From: Epiperipatus broadwayi
Lineage: Eukaryota > Onychophora > Udeonychophora > Euonychophora > Peripatidae
Reading direction: 5' to 3'
Assembly (NCBI GenBank): GCA_028023455.1
Contig: JAQFVV010006353.1
Location: 1,302,001-1,366,000, forward strand
DNA length: 64,000 nucleotides
Below, piece after piece: positions 35,261-46,106 of the stretch. The translations under genes and the position numbers were made by a program. Numbering within the stretch: position 1 is the stretch's first letter; the number at the start of each line of letters is the position of its first letter. The notes beneath the pieces were generated by a model. That model was not told the DNA's origin. It was given only the letters and a program-made list of their open reading frames with translations, and did no database searches.

Positions 35261-36440
35261 TAATGAAGACAGTAAGTCTCAAATACCTTGCAATAAAATG
35301 CATATATATATATATTAAAAAACAAATTGAAAATCCTTTTTTTTAAAAAAAAACCAAAAAAAAAACCAGGACATGTAAACACGTTGTCTATTCACAACAC
35401 TGTAAATATTAATTCAGTATATCTTCATCCATTATAATATTAACAATTTCTTTTGGACAATTTGAATATTGGCAAAATATTATACACCAAGATGAGACTT
35501 TGAGCGTAAGTCATATAAAGTGTGATGTTAAAAAATTAGTAGTTTTATTAATTTTTTGTTGTTGTTGCAACAAATAAGATTCAATGACTTTAATAATAAT
35601 AAAATGATTTGATATATACTACGCAATACCAGACTTACCTTATCTACAATAAATATTAAAGACCTATAAAACACGCACAAGGGGGGGGGTATTATTAACT
35701 GTAAAAGCAGGCTACAAATTAGGGACTTCACGCTATGGAAGTGATACACATGGATGTATTAATATAACTTTTTATTCTACGTATACATTTAAAACCAAGC
35801 TTTATCTTCAGAATTTAATTTACTAAAACCTCTTCCCTTTGGATTTTACGTTCCATTACATAATTATTTTATACGTACTAACTGTTTTACAGATATTCAA
35901 CATCTTATCTTTTTCTTTTATGTGTTATTTTTCTTAATTTTCTAGATTGTCGTAAATTTAGTAGAGACTTTTCCTCCCCCCCCAAAAAAACAAAAAAAAA
36001 CGCCACCTACACTTGAAAACTGATCTGCCAACTCGGCAGGGAATTTTACATAGATTCACCAACTCACCTAAATATATGTCTTTCAATAACTATACCTATT
36101 AACTAATTCATTAAAAAAAAAAGAACTGTATCAGAACCAAAATCTATAAACAATCTTAATTTCAATAACTTTTTTTAAAAAAAGTTTTCTTTAGTTGTTT
36201 CGATTTTATGTGTCTGTTTTTATTTTATCACTTACTCATGTCATGATCAATAAATTTCTTGCACATCCGGTTTTAGAATTGCCACCTATTAGTTAATTGT
36301 ATAACGAGAAGGCTGCGTAAGGATGATAAAATTAAATGTTTTATAGAAACAGTAGGCTGATTGAAATGATTTGTGACATTTTTTTAATGTTAAATTTGTT
36401 TAGAAATAAGTAACAAAACATATGTTACTTTTTTTTTTAA
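35261..36440. other. Upstream region of the GLG1-like exon; no repeat family recognised
   Basis: AT-rich with several homopolymer runs (poly-G at 35682-35690, poly-A near 35340-35365 and 35985-36000). The 5' UTR and promoter of the downstream gene may lie here, but I see no convincing core promoter. Confidence 0.35.
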
Positions 36441-36501
36441 CTTTCCCGATCCCCGAGAAATTAATCGTGTGATATATATAAAGTAGGCTCAAGCATTCAA
36501 C

Positions 36502-36855
36502 ATGGCTTCATTTTATCAAGTCCATCGTTTATCACTATTATTTATTATATATATAAATTGTATTTCCTCCCTTAATGCTGAAGAACCGTCGCTTAATGGG
36601 AATAAATTATCAAAAGAGCCGCCAAAACGATATTCCAAAGTCAATCCTCCAAATGAAGTACCGTTAGATAAGTCTCCTAATTTTATTTCAAACTCTAAAT
36701 TGTCGAATAATGATCAAATACCATCCTCGAGTAGGGCTAACATTAATCTTTTAGCCGAAGACCCAAATTGTAAAGAAGATGTTAGACGTATATGTGATAA
36801 TAAATTAAGGAACAATAATTTTGTTATTTTAGATTGTTTACATAATGAGGAACGG
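36502..36855 (+). CDS. First coding exon of a GLG1-like (Golgi apparatus protein 1 / ESL-1) cysteine-rich Golgi glycoprotein
   Basis: The exon encodes 118 residues from ATG 36502 (context caacATGG) to a GT donor at 36856 (aacgg|gtaagt), ending in phase 0. Residues 1-27 look like a signal peptide (MASFYQVHR, then hydrophobic LSLLFIIYINCISSL, likely cleavage after LNA). A low-complexity Pro/Ser/Asn linker follows (about 28-85). The end, LLAEDPNCKEDVRRICDN then NNNFVILDCLHNEER, matches the opening of the first GLG1 cysteine-rich repeat (D-x-x-C-x-x-D-V-x-R-x-C ... N-N-x-x-V-L-x-C). Known GLG1 proteins are type I membrane proteins of the Golgi with many such repeats. Later exons are not recognised in the window. 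This is the only host coding exon I can support; the alternative is another secreted cysteine-rich protein. Confidence 0.7.
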
Positions 36856-36861
36856 GTAAGT

Positions 36862-37550
36862 AGATCGGTTTAATTTATTTTGATTAATATAGATGTTTTA
36901 AATATAACCAAGTTTTGTAAATTATGAATATAATGTATCTGTTAGCCGAGTTACATTTTTGGAGATATCCCTAGTAATATACAATCTCCACCCCCCACCC
37001 CCATAAAAAAAATTCGTTACCTTTTTTTTTTTTTGATAAGTGGGTGGAGTGGGGATATGGAAAAATTAAATACTTTTTTATAAAGAAAAAATAATAATCA
37101 GAAATTGTATATAAAAATACGTGATTAACAAATGCTTTTGCCGCATTTATCAATGGCATCTTTTAAATTACAATTTTGTAAACCCAAATTTGAGCTGTAA
37201 ACTCAATACAATCTATTCTATGTATATTTTTCAACATTTAAAAGAGATTAAGGATTTATTGCTTGAACATATCCATGGCATGGATTTCAAGTAAGGAATA
37301 AAAGTTAGGTTTTTTCCAAATAGCTTGGCCATATCGTACCCTGGTAGCTATTATAATGCTGTCTGGAAATAAATATTTAGTTATTCTTTACTAGAGATCG
37401 AGTACGTTTCAAATTTAAGTGAGTATATGTCTCAACTTGTCGATCGTAAAGAAAAACGCATATACCAATGCGTGAGGGATCATTCTACCTCTACAGTTAC
37501 TTAGGTCATTAATTTTTAAAATTGATGCTATTTGAAAATGTAGGATTAAT
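36862..37550. other. Start of the intron of the GLG1-like gene; no other feature
   Basis: Begins with the GT donor. AT-rich with poly-T and poly-C tracts near 36985-37035. No acceptor plus cysteine-rich exon was found downstream within the window. Confidence 0.4.
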
Positions 37551-37554
37551 TTAT

Positions 37555-37690
37555 GTGGTTATAAATCATATGCAACCGTTACCAATCTACTGCAAAATGA
37601 TTTCCAAGTTAAATTCGTTTTTTTTCCCAATGTATAGACTTCATATCACATCAATAAGCTTCCTTACTTCATCCATCCATCATATGTTTC
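37555..37690 (-). repeat. RTE 3' tail fragment, diverged
   Basis: Plus-strand 'accgttaccaatctactgca', 'aaatgatttccaagttaaat' and 'cttacttcatccatccatc' follow the order of the RTE 3' end at 26055-26180. Older than the copies at 17310 and 54725. Confidence 0.55.
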
Positions 37691-37849
37691 TAAATAAAAT
37701 TCAGAAAAACTAAAAGTTAGTGATTTTATTAAATATTTATTATTCCTGCTATATGTTTTGTGCATTCTAGTTCTAGTGTCATTTAATGAGTGATATTTTG
37801 CAATTTTTATTTTATTTTAATAACTTGAGTAATAATAAAAATGGGGGGT

Positions 37850-38430
37850 TGGAACACATATTTTCAAGCTCCTTTCAGCTATCCACTCTATCTAATACAC
37901 ATGACCACATATGTGAAAAAGATAAATGATCTTCAATATACGTATTTCATGCAACCAGCACTGTCACTTGGTCCAAATCATCAGCACACACACATATATA
38001 TGTACACAGTGCTCGGTTATATTAAAATAGTCAATCTTGGCTTCACTCTACTCCCCCCTCCAACTCTCCAGCCATCCATACTATTGAAAATCTCACAGAT
38101 GGAACATCCAAATCTTTTGCTGATGCCAATATTATGATCATACCCATATTGACTTTAAATCACTCTGACCCTTCATGTGTAGTACCATGTCCCTTTAAAT
38201 ACAGAAGAGGGATGGACAGGATACAGGCATACAAATACAATTTATATACTTGGAGTTTAGATGCAATTATAGGTGATTTGAACACAGATGTTCAAGCTCT
38301 CTTTAGCTATATCAGTTCTATGAAATAGAGTAGGTAGCTGAAGGGAACTTGAAAGTCTCTTCAATCCTCTATAATTGTGTCTGAACTCCAAGTATATAAA
38401 TTATAATTGTATTTAAATATTAACTTTAGT
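37850..38430. repeat. H5 repeat with inverted ends, degenerate ribozyme
   Basis: A minus-oriented H5 body (37850-38200, with 'gtatttcatgc' and 'cacttggtcca') is followed by an inverted pair sharing 'acttggagtt' and 'tatataaatt' (38230-38300 against 38340-38430). The hammerhead reads GUGACAG instead of CUGAUGA, so it is broken, but GAAAUACGUAUA is intact. Confidence 0.65.
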
Positions 38431-38959
38431 AGTAATATAATGGCCTATTTTTGGGTTTTTCTGAAATCTTCAGTGAAGTTTGTTGAGGTTAAAGCCTTAG
38501 TAAATTGCGTTTAAATAAATTTATAATTACAACTTTAAATTATCGATTTCTAACTAAGATCTTTCCATTGACTCATTGTAAATCGAAAGATTTCGCGAGT
38601 ATTAATGTGTAATAAGAAACGTGGACTTAATCAGTGAAGTAGTGAATAGCTTCACGCTCTTAGATCTAACTGCTTCAGCTTCACCTATTTAAATAGAAAG
38701 TAGGTTGAAGTAAAGAAGGGTTCCCCTCTTTTCTTCCAAAGCTTAAGCTTGTGGTTAAGATCTGTAGAGGTCCCTAATATCGCATTTTTACATGCATATT
38801 CTTGAGGTTAAAGCCATAGTAAATATTACTTACGTAATCAATGTGCGTTTAAATAAATTTATTAAACTGAAATAAGGAAAATACAAATTTTGTCAATATA
38901 TAGAAAGTTTGAATTAGCAAAATAAATTGTATGCAAAATACTTATAATAAGTAATAAGA

Positions 38960-39125
38960 GGGATTCCTGGGGTTCCTTTTATTGCTGCATAAATTCTATA
39001 TCTTGTATGGGTCAGAGGGTATTCATTTATTATTTAACACTCGCAAAAAGCGTTTGTACAATTTGGTTTGAAAAAGCCGATAGGAATGTGATTACAATTG
39101 TATACAGACGCTATAAAAAATAAAT
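38960..39125. repeat. Family B repeat, diverged copy
   Basis: 'attctatatcttgtatgggt', 'tattcatttattatttaacac' and 'tcgcaaaaagcgtttg' match, inverted, the repeats at 28190-28745. Confidence 0.65.
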
Positions 39126-39266
39126 GCTGATTTATAATCAATCTCGTAACATTTCATAAATATTAAACACTGCATATTATTTATTGTATAATAAATTGTT
39201 TGAATGAATAAATATTCCAAATATGGATGCAAAACAGTTATGTATATATTTATTAAAATATTAATA

Positions 39267-39721
39267 GTTCTTTCAAAGTTCCCTTCAGGTATCCATTCCA
39301 TATAACTGATGCACCCACATACATGTGTAAAAGATAAACGATCTCCAATATTTATATTTCATGCTGAACCAGTACTGATCAGTTGGTCCAGATCATCATC
39401 TCCACACACATATATAATTAGTTTAAATTAAAATAGCAAATCTTCAAATTTTTATGGACAGGCTTCTCCACTCTCCAACTCTTCAGCCATCCATATTAAT
39501 TGAGCACTGATTATATATATATATATGGGAGATGATTGGACCAGCTGATGATTGCTGCATCAGCACGAAATATGTTTATTGGAGATCATTTATCTTTTTC
39601 GCATGTATGTGATCATGTATATCTGTTATATAAGATGGAATGGATAGCTGAAGAGAGCTTGAAAGTCTGTGTTCAAATTGCTTCTAATTGCATTTAAAGT
39701 TTAGTATGCACATTACACTTG
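39267..39721. mobile_element. H5 head-to-head insertion with 16-bp target duplication
   Basis: A 455-bp insertion flanked by tattaaaatattaata (39251-39266 and 39722-39737), perfect. The left half is minus-oriented H5 and the right half plus-oriented, so the insertion is a long palindrome with one ribozyme per arm. It proves H5 units move as discrete elements. Confidence 0.85.
39526..39590 (+). ncRNA. H5 hammerhead ribozyme
   Basis: Core CUGAUGA 39545-39551; stem II UGCUG/CAGCA closed by a 3-nt loop (39553-39565); GAAA 39567-39570 followed by U. Stem III AUGU is slightly off the family palindrome UACGUA. Proximal stem I is formed by CCAG with UUGG, and a distal helix by UGAU with AUCA. Confidence 0.65.
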
Positions 39722-39861
39722 TATTAAAATATTAATACTGAAAATCTCTTTTCATGGGTGGATTGCTCAACTTGTCAGAACTTCCAAAGAATAATCTGAA
39801 AATATGATGAGACATTTATATATGTATAACATATATGAATATAATTTGTCCAAACTTCAAA

Positions 39862-40060
39862 CACTTTTTAGCAAAACTCTTTATTTGTACATACACAGAC
39901 ACCTACGTTTTGACTGACCTGCAGTCTTCTTCAGAGCAAGTTTGTTTTGATCTTGCTCTGAAGAAGACTGCAGGTCAGTCGAAACGTAGGTGTCTGTGTA
40001 TGTACAAATAAAGAGTTTTGCTAAAAAGTGTTTGAAGTTTGGACAAATTATATTTATAGG
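39862..40060. mobile_element. H3 hammerhead palindrome
   Basis: Two ~90-bp arms (39862-39946 and 39955-40050) are near-perfect reverse complements around an 11-bp spacer. Each arm carries 'tttgtacatacacagacacctacg' and a hammerhead motif. Because the arms are nearly identical the element looks young. I could not define its target duplication because the palindrome extends into AT-rich DNA. Confidence 0.8.
39949..40000 (+). ncRNA. H3 hammerhead-type ribozyme
   Basis: Core CUGAAGA 39958-39964; an extra A (39965); stem II GACUG/CAGUC (39966-39970 with 39976-39980) around CAGGU; GAAA 39981-39984; then CGUA, so ACGU can form a palindromic stem III in a dimer. Stem I is weak (mostly G·U). The mirror copy on the minus strand (39895-39946) has A in place of G12 and should be inactive. 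The CTGAAGAAG...GTCGAAACG pattern is typical of PLE terminal repeats. Confidence 0.65.
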
Positions 40061-40429
40061 ATATTACGGCAAACATAAAGAAAAGTGATTTTGATAATAT
40101 TTATAACATATATGCTTTATATATAATAGATATCAGATGTAAATTTTTTATCATTAATTTGTATATTATATATTTAAATGCGTGCAAATTATTCTTTGCC
40201 ATATCTGTTGGTTTAGCAATACATTTATAAAAAGAGCGTTTTAATAATTATATTTTAATAATGAGTCTGTGCTATTTTCAGTGAAGCTCAATTCTTTATT
40301 CGTATACTTCTAAAATAGATGGTTTTCTGATCGATGAGATGCATTTTCATCTTTAATAAAAAATTAAAAACTATTAAGAGATTAACGGTTAATTTCTAAT
40401 TTAGTAATGATTTATTTGTTATTTAGCAT

Positions 40430-41160
40430 ATGGTGTCAGCACATTAAAATTTAACTCCAATAGTTCTTAACCAATCAAAAGCCAACTCCTCCGAGATAGG
40501 TAGAACAAGGAGGCCAACAGGGGCCTGGTAATTGGACCTCCCTATAAATATATACCATAGTTTATCGTCTTCCAGACAGTTTGGAGAGTCTATAAATCTC
40601 CACTTATGCAACACACAAAGGCATCTACCCTGACCTGTGGGATCTTGTAAATCTTCGATCAGTTTCCTGGAAGTAAGAAACTAGGTACTCAGAGAGTAGG
40701 GTCAGCTATTAGAGTACGATTATTTATATTGGAAATATTTCACTCATGTGTCCACACACTTTCTGTTGGTATCCAATGTGATTGGCTGCTGAGAATTACC
40801 AATAAGTCAAAAAGGCTGCCTTCGTTTAGCCTGACAATGGGGGGGGGGGCTGTTTCAAATAAGATTTATTAGATGATTTAATAGCTCAATAAGCTTATTG
40901 AATTCATTGATAGTTATCAACCTGCATATCTGATGTTAGCTGGAGGGATATTTGGGAGTACAAGTAACCATTCTATTGATGTTGATTTAAGAGTTCCAGA
41001 AATAATGTGCAAGGTTTCACTAATCTGAATATCCCCAAGATTAGTATGTATACTTCTGCCATACTGGAAAGCAGTACTCGGCCACAAAGTAAACAAGTGC
41101 TAGTCCAGAAGTTCTAAGGAGGTGGTGTCTGTAAGGTTGGAATGGATAATTAACTACCCA
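40430..41160 (-). pseudogene. Non-LTR retrotransposon C-terminal fragment
   Basis: Minus-strand reading: LRTSGLALVYFVAEYCFPVW (about 41130-41070), then LKSTSIEWLLVLPNIPPANIR (about 40995-40930), then GQGRC..LHKW.FIDSPNC (about 40640-40580) and EELAFDWL. These are the hallmarks of the domain after the RT in a widespread animal non-LTR family (SALALVYSVAEYC, WLPVLANIPPAHIR, GQGRCA..LHKWG). It has frameshifts, and the GC content is higher than the surroundings, suggesting a relatively late arrival. Related to 133-780. Confidence 0.8.
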
Positions 41161-41164
41161 AAAA

Positions 41165-42300
41165 TGAGGATGGACCTTCTAACTCCAAAAGGCAAAGAAA
41201 AGAAAGGAATGGGAGAGAAAGAGAGAGAAAAAAAAACTACTTTAGAAATGAGTTTTGTGATGACAATATAAACCAATCTGAATTACATGTATATAGAATA
41301 TGCTGGTCCATTTTCCTGTTTACTTGATATTTTGCAATATCGTCTTTTAGTATCTGCAGCAAAACACTTCTTTTTGAAGTACTTCAGCATCATGTCTAAT
41401 TATAATTCGCAAATGTATTCTATTCTCTGCCATATTTGCATAATGGAAACAATTAACATTGCTCTTCTTTAGAATATTTTTTGAGATAATCTTCATTACA
41501 TAAATGGGGTCTACCTTTCTATAAAATTCCTGCTCAAGTTTATTATTAAACACCCCTTTAGGAAGTCATCCATTGTTCATTTTTTTTTATAGTCCGACCC
41601 ACTGAACTCTATAGTATCACATACAACAAGCTGAAGGATATATTGATTGAATATATGATCTTACCATTGTATTTTTGATATGCTTAAAGGAAAGTTTTTT
41701 AATGCCTTTATATTGGAGCAATAAGGTATCTAAGTTTAAGTATAATAACAGCTCTACATACTGTTAACGTTGTGCTTTTTTCATTTTAAAATAAAAAGAA
41801 TATAGCTTCAACATTAGTTTATAGCAAGAGAAACTGCAGGGGTCTTTTTAATAATAATACCCCATATAACTTAATAATTTTAAAAGATAGAATCAGTGAA
41901 ATCATAATGAATAAATTAATTACTTATAGCTGTCAGTTTCGAAATGTATATAGATATTAGAATTAACGAGTAATAACTGAAAGTTCAAATCAACTAATAA
42001 TTTTATGGTAAGACAAAATGCATACTTATCTCCTGATGATCTCTCAGCTTCCAGTAATTTTTCAGTTCCATCATCTTTATCATTTCTTTTAAATAATGTG
42101 AAATTAGCATTCTTTCATGACTAGATTAAATGCATGGCTTATATACATTGTAGGAAGAGAAGCACAAGGAAGCAAAAGGATAATCTTGCTCTTAGGAAAA
42201 AAAAAAAAATTTAGACTCGTTAAAAAAAAAAAAAAATTGGAGGACTCAGGAGGATTTGAACCACCCTCATATATAAATATATCAAATTTCTACTATATGT
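41165..42300. repeat. Unassigned DNA with family F repeat (41270-41560)
   Basis: Minus-strand 41347-41553 is open for 68 codons (with HYANMAENRIHLR and VLQKEVFCC) and matches 34340-34640 and weakly 5960-6230 in DNA. It may derive from a mobile-element protein, but I do not recognise it. The rest holds poly-A tracts and no gene. Confidence 0.4.
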
Positions 42301-42307
42301 TGTCTTT

Positions 42308-42600
42308 GACAGAATAGCTCAGTTGGTAGAGCATTTGCCTTAAATTTAATATTCAAGAATCTAAAGGTGCGAGTTCAACTTCTAAGCGAATATTGTCATT
42401 GTGCATGTAGGCCAGCAACACCTGAAGAAGAGTGGAGAATAATACTTTTCGAAACGTGTAATTACTAATCTGTATTGTCTATTTGTGTATTATTACTAAC
42501 AAGTTGTTTGTATTTGGAAAGTTTAAATAAAGTGTAAAATTTTCTATACATTCAACATTCACTCATAAATGATGGAAATAGTCCAACATATCACATCTTA
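42308..42600 (+). repeat. H4 repeat: tRNA-like head followed by hammerhead-like core
   Basis: 42308-42402 resembles a tRNA: acceptor-like ends (gacagaa/tattgtc), A box tagctcagttggtagagc and B box gagttcaacttc, with an abnormally long anticodon region. It is followed by CUGAAGA (42422-42428), a degraded stem II, GAAACGUG (42451-42458) and a tail ending ggaaatagtccaacat. The same order, better preserved, occurs at 59150-59380. A pol III promoter joined to a hammerhead recalls the schistosome Sm-alpha SINE-like family. Confidence 0.6.
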
Positions 42601-43099
42601 TAATATACCATCATTACAAACCTTCAGACAAATACAAGGATAACTGTTAGCTTTTCATCCTGTTATTAAAAGATGACAAAAGTGAAAACTAATTAATTTT
42701 CTTTTCCTTCTTTTAAATTTTAACACCACCACCCTTTTTTTTTGTTTTAATTTCATCACAACCATCTTTTTTTTAATTCTGCCTTTATATACCTGTGCAT
42801 GTATATTTTTGCTGCATTATTTTCGTATAACATCCTATTGTCCAATCGAATTAAAAATATTATAGGCAGGACATTCAATACTGGCATCAAGCTGATCTTT
42901 TAATTAATTTAACAACCCGTCTAAATAAAGAAACTTCTAAATCACATGATGTCTAGACCTTTTACACAATTACCTTTAAGAAAAAAAATTATTTAGCTTA
43001 ACAAAATAATATATTTATTATACTCTTGATTAATTAAATACCTTTTTATTTAAAACATTTATTAACTTTATTTTAAATATTAATTCTTATTAAGCGCAA

Positions 43100-43525
43100 A
43101 AACTTAAATAAGGCTATAACCTTAGTACATGTGCCTTGAGTGCTTAATTTGTTTCAAGAGAGACCTTTACAAATCTAAACGCAAGATTCGACTTTATAAA
43201 GATAAGAGTGGCCCACTCAAGGCGCATGTACTAAGATTGTAGCCTTATTTAAGTATAACTTTATTTTACTTGAGAATTTTTTATTATAATTATCGTTATT
43301 CAATACTATTAATATATATATATATATGCTCTGTGCACAGATAATGAAGCTATTAAACGTAAATAAAGTTATTAACATTACAGTTCTTAACCAAATACAA
43401 ATCGCCATGAATATGGGACTATAAACTGTCCCAAAGCGCTTGACGGTAACTTAATAATTTTATTTACGTTTAATAGCTTCATTATCTGTGCGCAGAGCAC
43501 ATATATATATATATATTAATTGATT
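43100..43525. repeat. Two adjacent long palindromes
   Basis: 43110-43260: arms 'taaggctataaccttagtac' and their complement enclose about 90 bp. 43300-43525: arms with 'ctctgtgcacagataatgaagc' and 'aaacgtaaataaa' enclose about 90 bp. In the second loop, a GGGAC/GUCCC hairpin is preceded by AUGAAUA and followed by AAAG, a possible wreck of a hammerhead core. TA repeats bound the second palindrome on both sides. Confidence 0.6.
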
Positions 43526-43559
43526 TCAAATGCTAATGAAGTAAAGCCTTAACTATTTC

Positions 43560-45425
43560 AATACTATTATAAAGTATTATTTTCATTTTTAAAATAATTC
43601 TTTTATTAATTCCCTGTCTTACTTTACGTACAGGCACTTAAGCATTACACACACACCTATTTCAGGAAATAACTTTTAAATCATAATAATTCAACTACTT
43701 ATTACAATTTATTAAATCCCAAACTTGTAATTTCACTCAAATATCATCCAGATAATCTAATACTTTATTTAAACATTATTTTAAATATTATTTTTAAAAA
43801 CATTTACTATTGAATAAGTTCCGTCAACAGTCAAAAAACTACTTCGTTTGGCACCTGTGGAAAAGGTTATAGCCTTTCGCTTTATAATACACTTAATAGA
43901 CTATAATGGGCAAATATCTATATAAATTTATTTAATATAATTACTTTAAAACATTAGACCCTAAGCTTATATTTACGTCAGTTTAGACTTTGAAATTGAA
44001 ATTCTATGCATTTACCAACAAACGAAATATTTTTTTAAAATGACTATCAGCAAGCATATTTAATAAACTGTTTTATTGACAATTGGTACATTTAACTAAT
44101 ACTTATATTATTTAATTAGAACAAAGTTAACTGTATTTAAGGATAAATAAATAAATTTTGAATTATTATTATAAGTTATATTTAACCCTTAGAGATAAAT
44201 AGTTATTTCCCTATGATGAAACAATCTTTTAATTGTTAGAAATAGCAGTAGCATATTAGAGTCTGTGTTGGAACTCAACATCTACATCCACCTTTCTCCT
44301 TATAAAACTACTAAGGTATTTAAATTGGTATACGTTCTTAAGTTGATAGCCATTCTAGTTGAAAGTTATGGAAGATTTTTTCTCTCACTAACGGATAAGA
44401 AAACAAATTTTTTAAAACATTAATTAATAAACTGAGATCTTTATAAGTTGCACTTTAAAGCCATTAAATTGTCTTTTGAACAGGTAACACAGTCATCGAC
44501 ATATTGTAAATCCAGAATCCAAGAAAATGAATTTTTTGTTTTGCTTTAATTAATCTTAAAAAATTTAAAATGTAGTGAAGATTATTTGTTAATTGTGTGT
44601 TAATTAAAAGACTGTAATTGTCAATTAATGCATGCTAGAAGAGTGATAATAAGGTAGATTGATCCGTATATATATATATATATATAGTTACACGGAAGCT
44701 CCCGGAAATAATACTATGACTTCATCTTTTATCCGTGAGAATATTAGAATTAATATTGTTTTATGCTCATACTTGGAATATTTATTTATATAAGTTTTAA
44801 CAAATTACAAAATATATTATGATTTTGATTTATCTACTGTTTGAATATTATATTGATAATTAGTTATCAGAATGTTGAATAAAGGTACAATTTAAAAGTA
44901 TATGTAGTTATTATGCATTTATTTCTAATAGTTCTGGTATTGTTGTTTGTTTTAGAAGCATAACTTTCCCACTTTTTTTATGCCACTTACAAGTGACAAA
45001 GAAAAAATGGAAAAGTATTCTGCTGTAACGGCAGTTTGTAAATTAGTCATGCGATAAGTCATCATTGTTTGCATAGAATAATCTTAAAGATATCCAATTA
45101 TTCACTTTCATTTAGATTTACACCTGTGACTGTATAGTAATGCAAGAATAAAAGGAACATTGATTGTACTCTACAATAAATATGACCAATGTTTCAAAAT
45201 TTTATTTTTCCAAATCAATATATCTACCTAGAATACAAATGTATAGACACCTCGAGCAGATTTTAATTAGATCCTTCATGTAACGAGATTGTTATCTTTA
45301 ATAGAGTCATATCATTAGTTAGGCAAACATAATATTAGCAATAGTGAAAAAATTGAATAAAATATCAATATAGGATTCTCACTGTTAAGATTTCATTATC
45401 TAATTTTAGTGCATATGTATTAATT
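43560..45425. other. No gene seen
   Basis: AT-rich, with a (TA)n run at 44670-44688. Nothing supported. Confidence 0.35.
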
Positions 45426-45429
45426 AATA

Positions 45430-45990
45430 ATAGCGATTTATACACTTATGAAAGATTGTGGAAGTCGACTTTTCTTTATACATGCACTATAAAAATTGAC
45501 ACGCACCGTCCCATCAATAGATATTTTAAAATCATAGGTGGGCCTCCTATGCTTAAGGTTTATTTTTCAAATAAAGCGACACTTATTGACTATGCTTTAA
45601 TTGATAGCTTGATTTTTAAATAGGCATATTACTTGCAGAAACTAATTGATTTCCACAATATTTCATAAGTGTATAAATCACTGGATTATCAATTATTACA
45701 CATATACCAAGTAATAAGATTCAGAATTGCAGGTAATTTAAAATGAGAAACTTTCTTCCTTGTGAAATATAATCTGAACTTCTGCACATAATATGCCTAT
45801 TTAAAAATTACTCTAACTTATAGGGCAAGCTCTCGATTCAAGAACGATCAATAAGTGTTGGTTTATTTAAAGACTAAACTTTAAGCATAAGTGGATCGTC
45901 TACGCTTTTAAAATAGTTATTGATAGGAGCGTGCATGTGTGAAGAGAAGTCGACTTCCACGATATTTCAAAATAGAATATATTGACAGTG
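45430..45990. repeat. Inverted repeat cluster
   Basis: Outer arms 45434-45650 and 45780-45990 are inverted and share 'gtggaagtcgac', 'atgcttaaggtttattt' and 'aataggcatatta'. A short third piece (45650-45690, 'atttcataagtgtataaatc') is the complement of the left edge. Non-coding; a mobile palindromic repeat of unknown type. Confidence 0.6.
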
Positions 45991-46106
45991 ATTTAAAAAA
46001 TAATTTGCTACATTCCACTTTTTGCATTTGGTTTTATATATATTTGTATTTTTTGTTTCTGTCTAGTATTGTTTACCCAAGACTGTTTTTTATGTAAGAT
46101 TGTATT

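Noticed and set aside
36473-36483. TATATATAAAG as a TATA box for the GLG1-like gene
   Set aside because: It ends only about 19 bp before the ATG, so initiation about 30 bp downstream would fall at or past the start codon; TA-rich strings are common here.
42241-42258. Perfect B-box-like ggttcaaatcc on the minus strand
   Set aside because: No A box or tRNA fold lies at the proper distance on that strand.
43110-43260. GAAAC in the first palindrome as a hammerhead
   Set aside because: No CUGANGA lies upstream at a suitable distance and no stem II can form.
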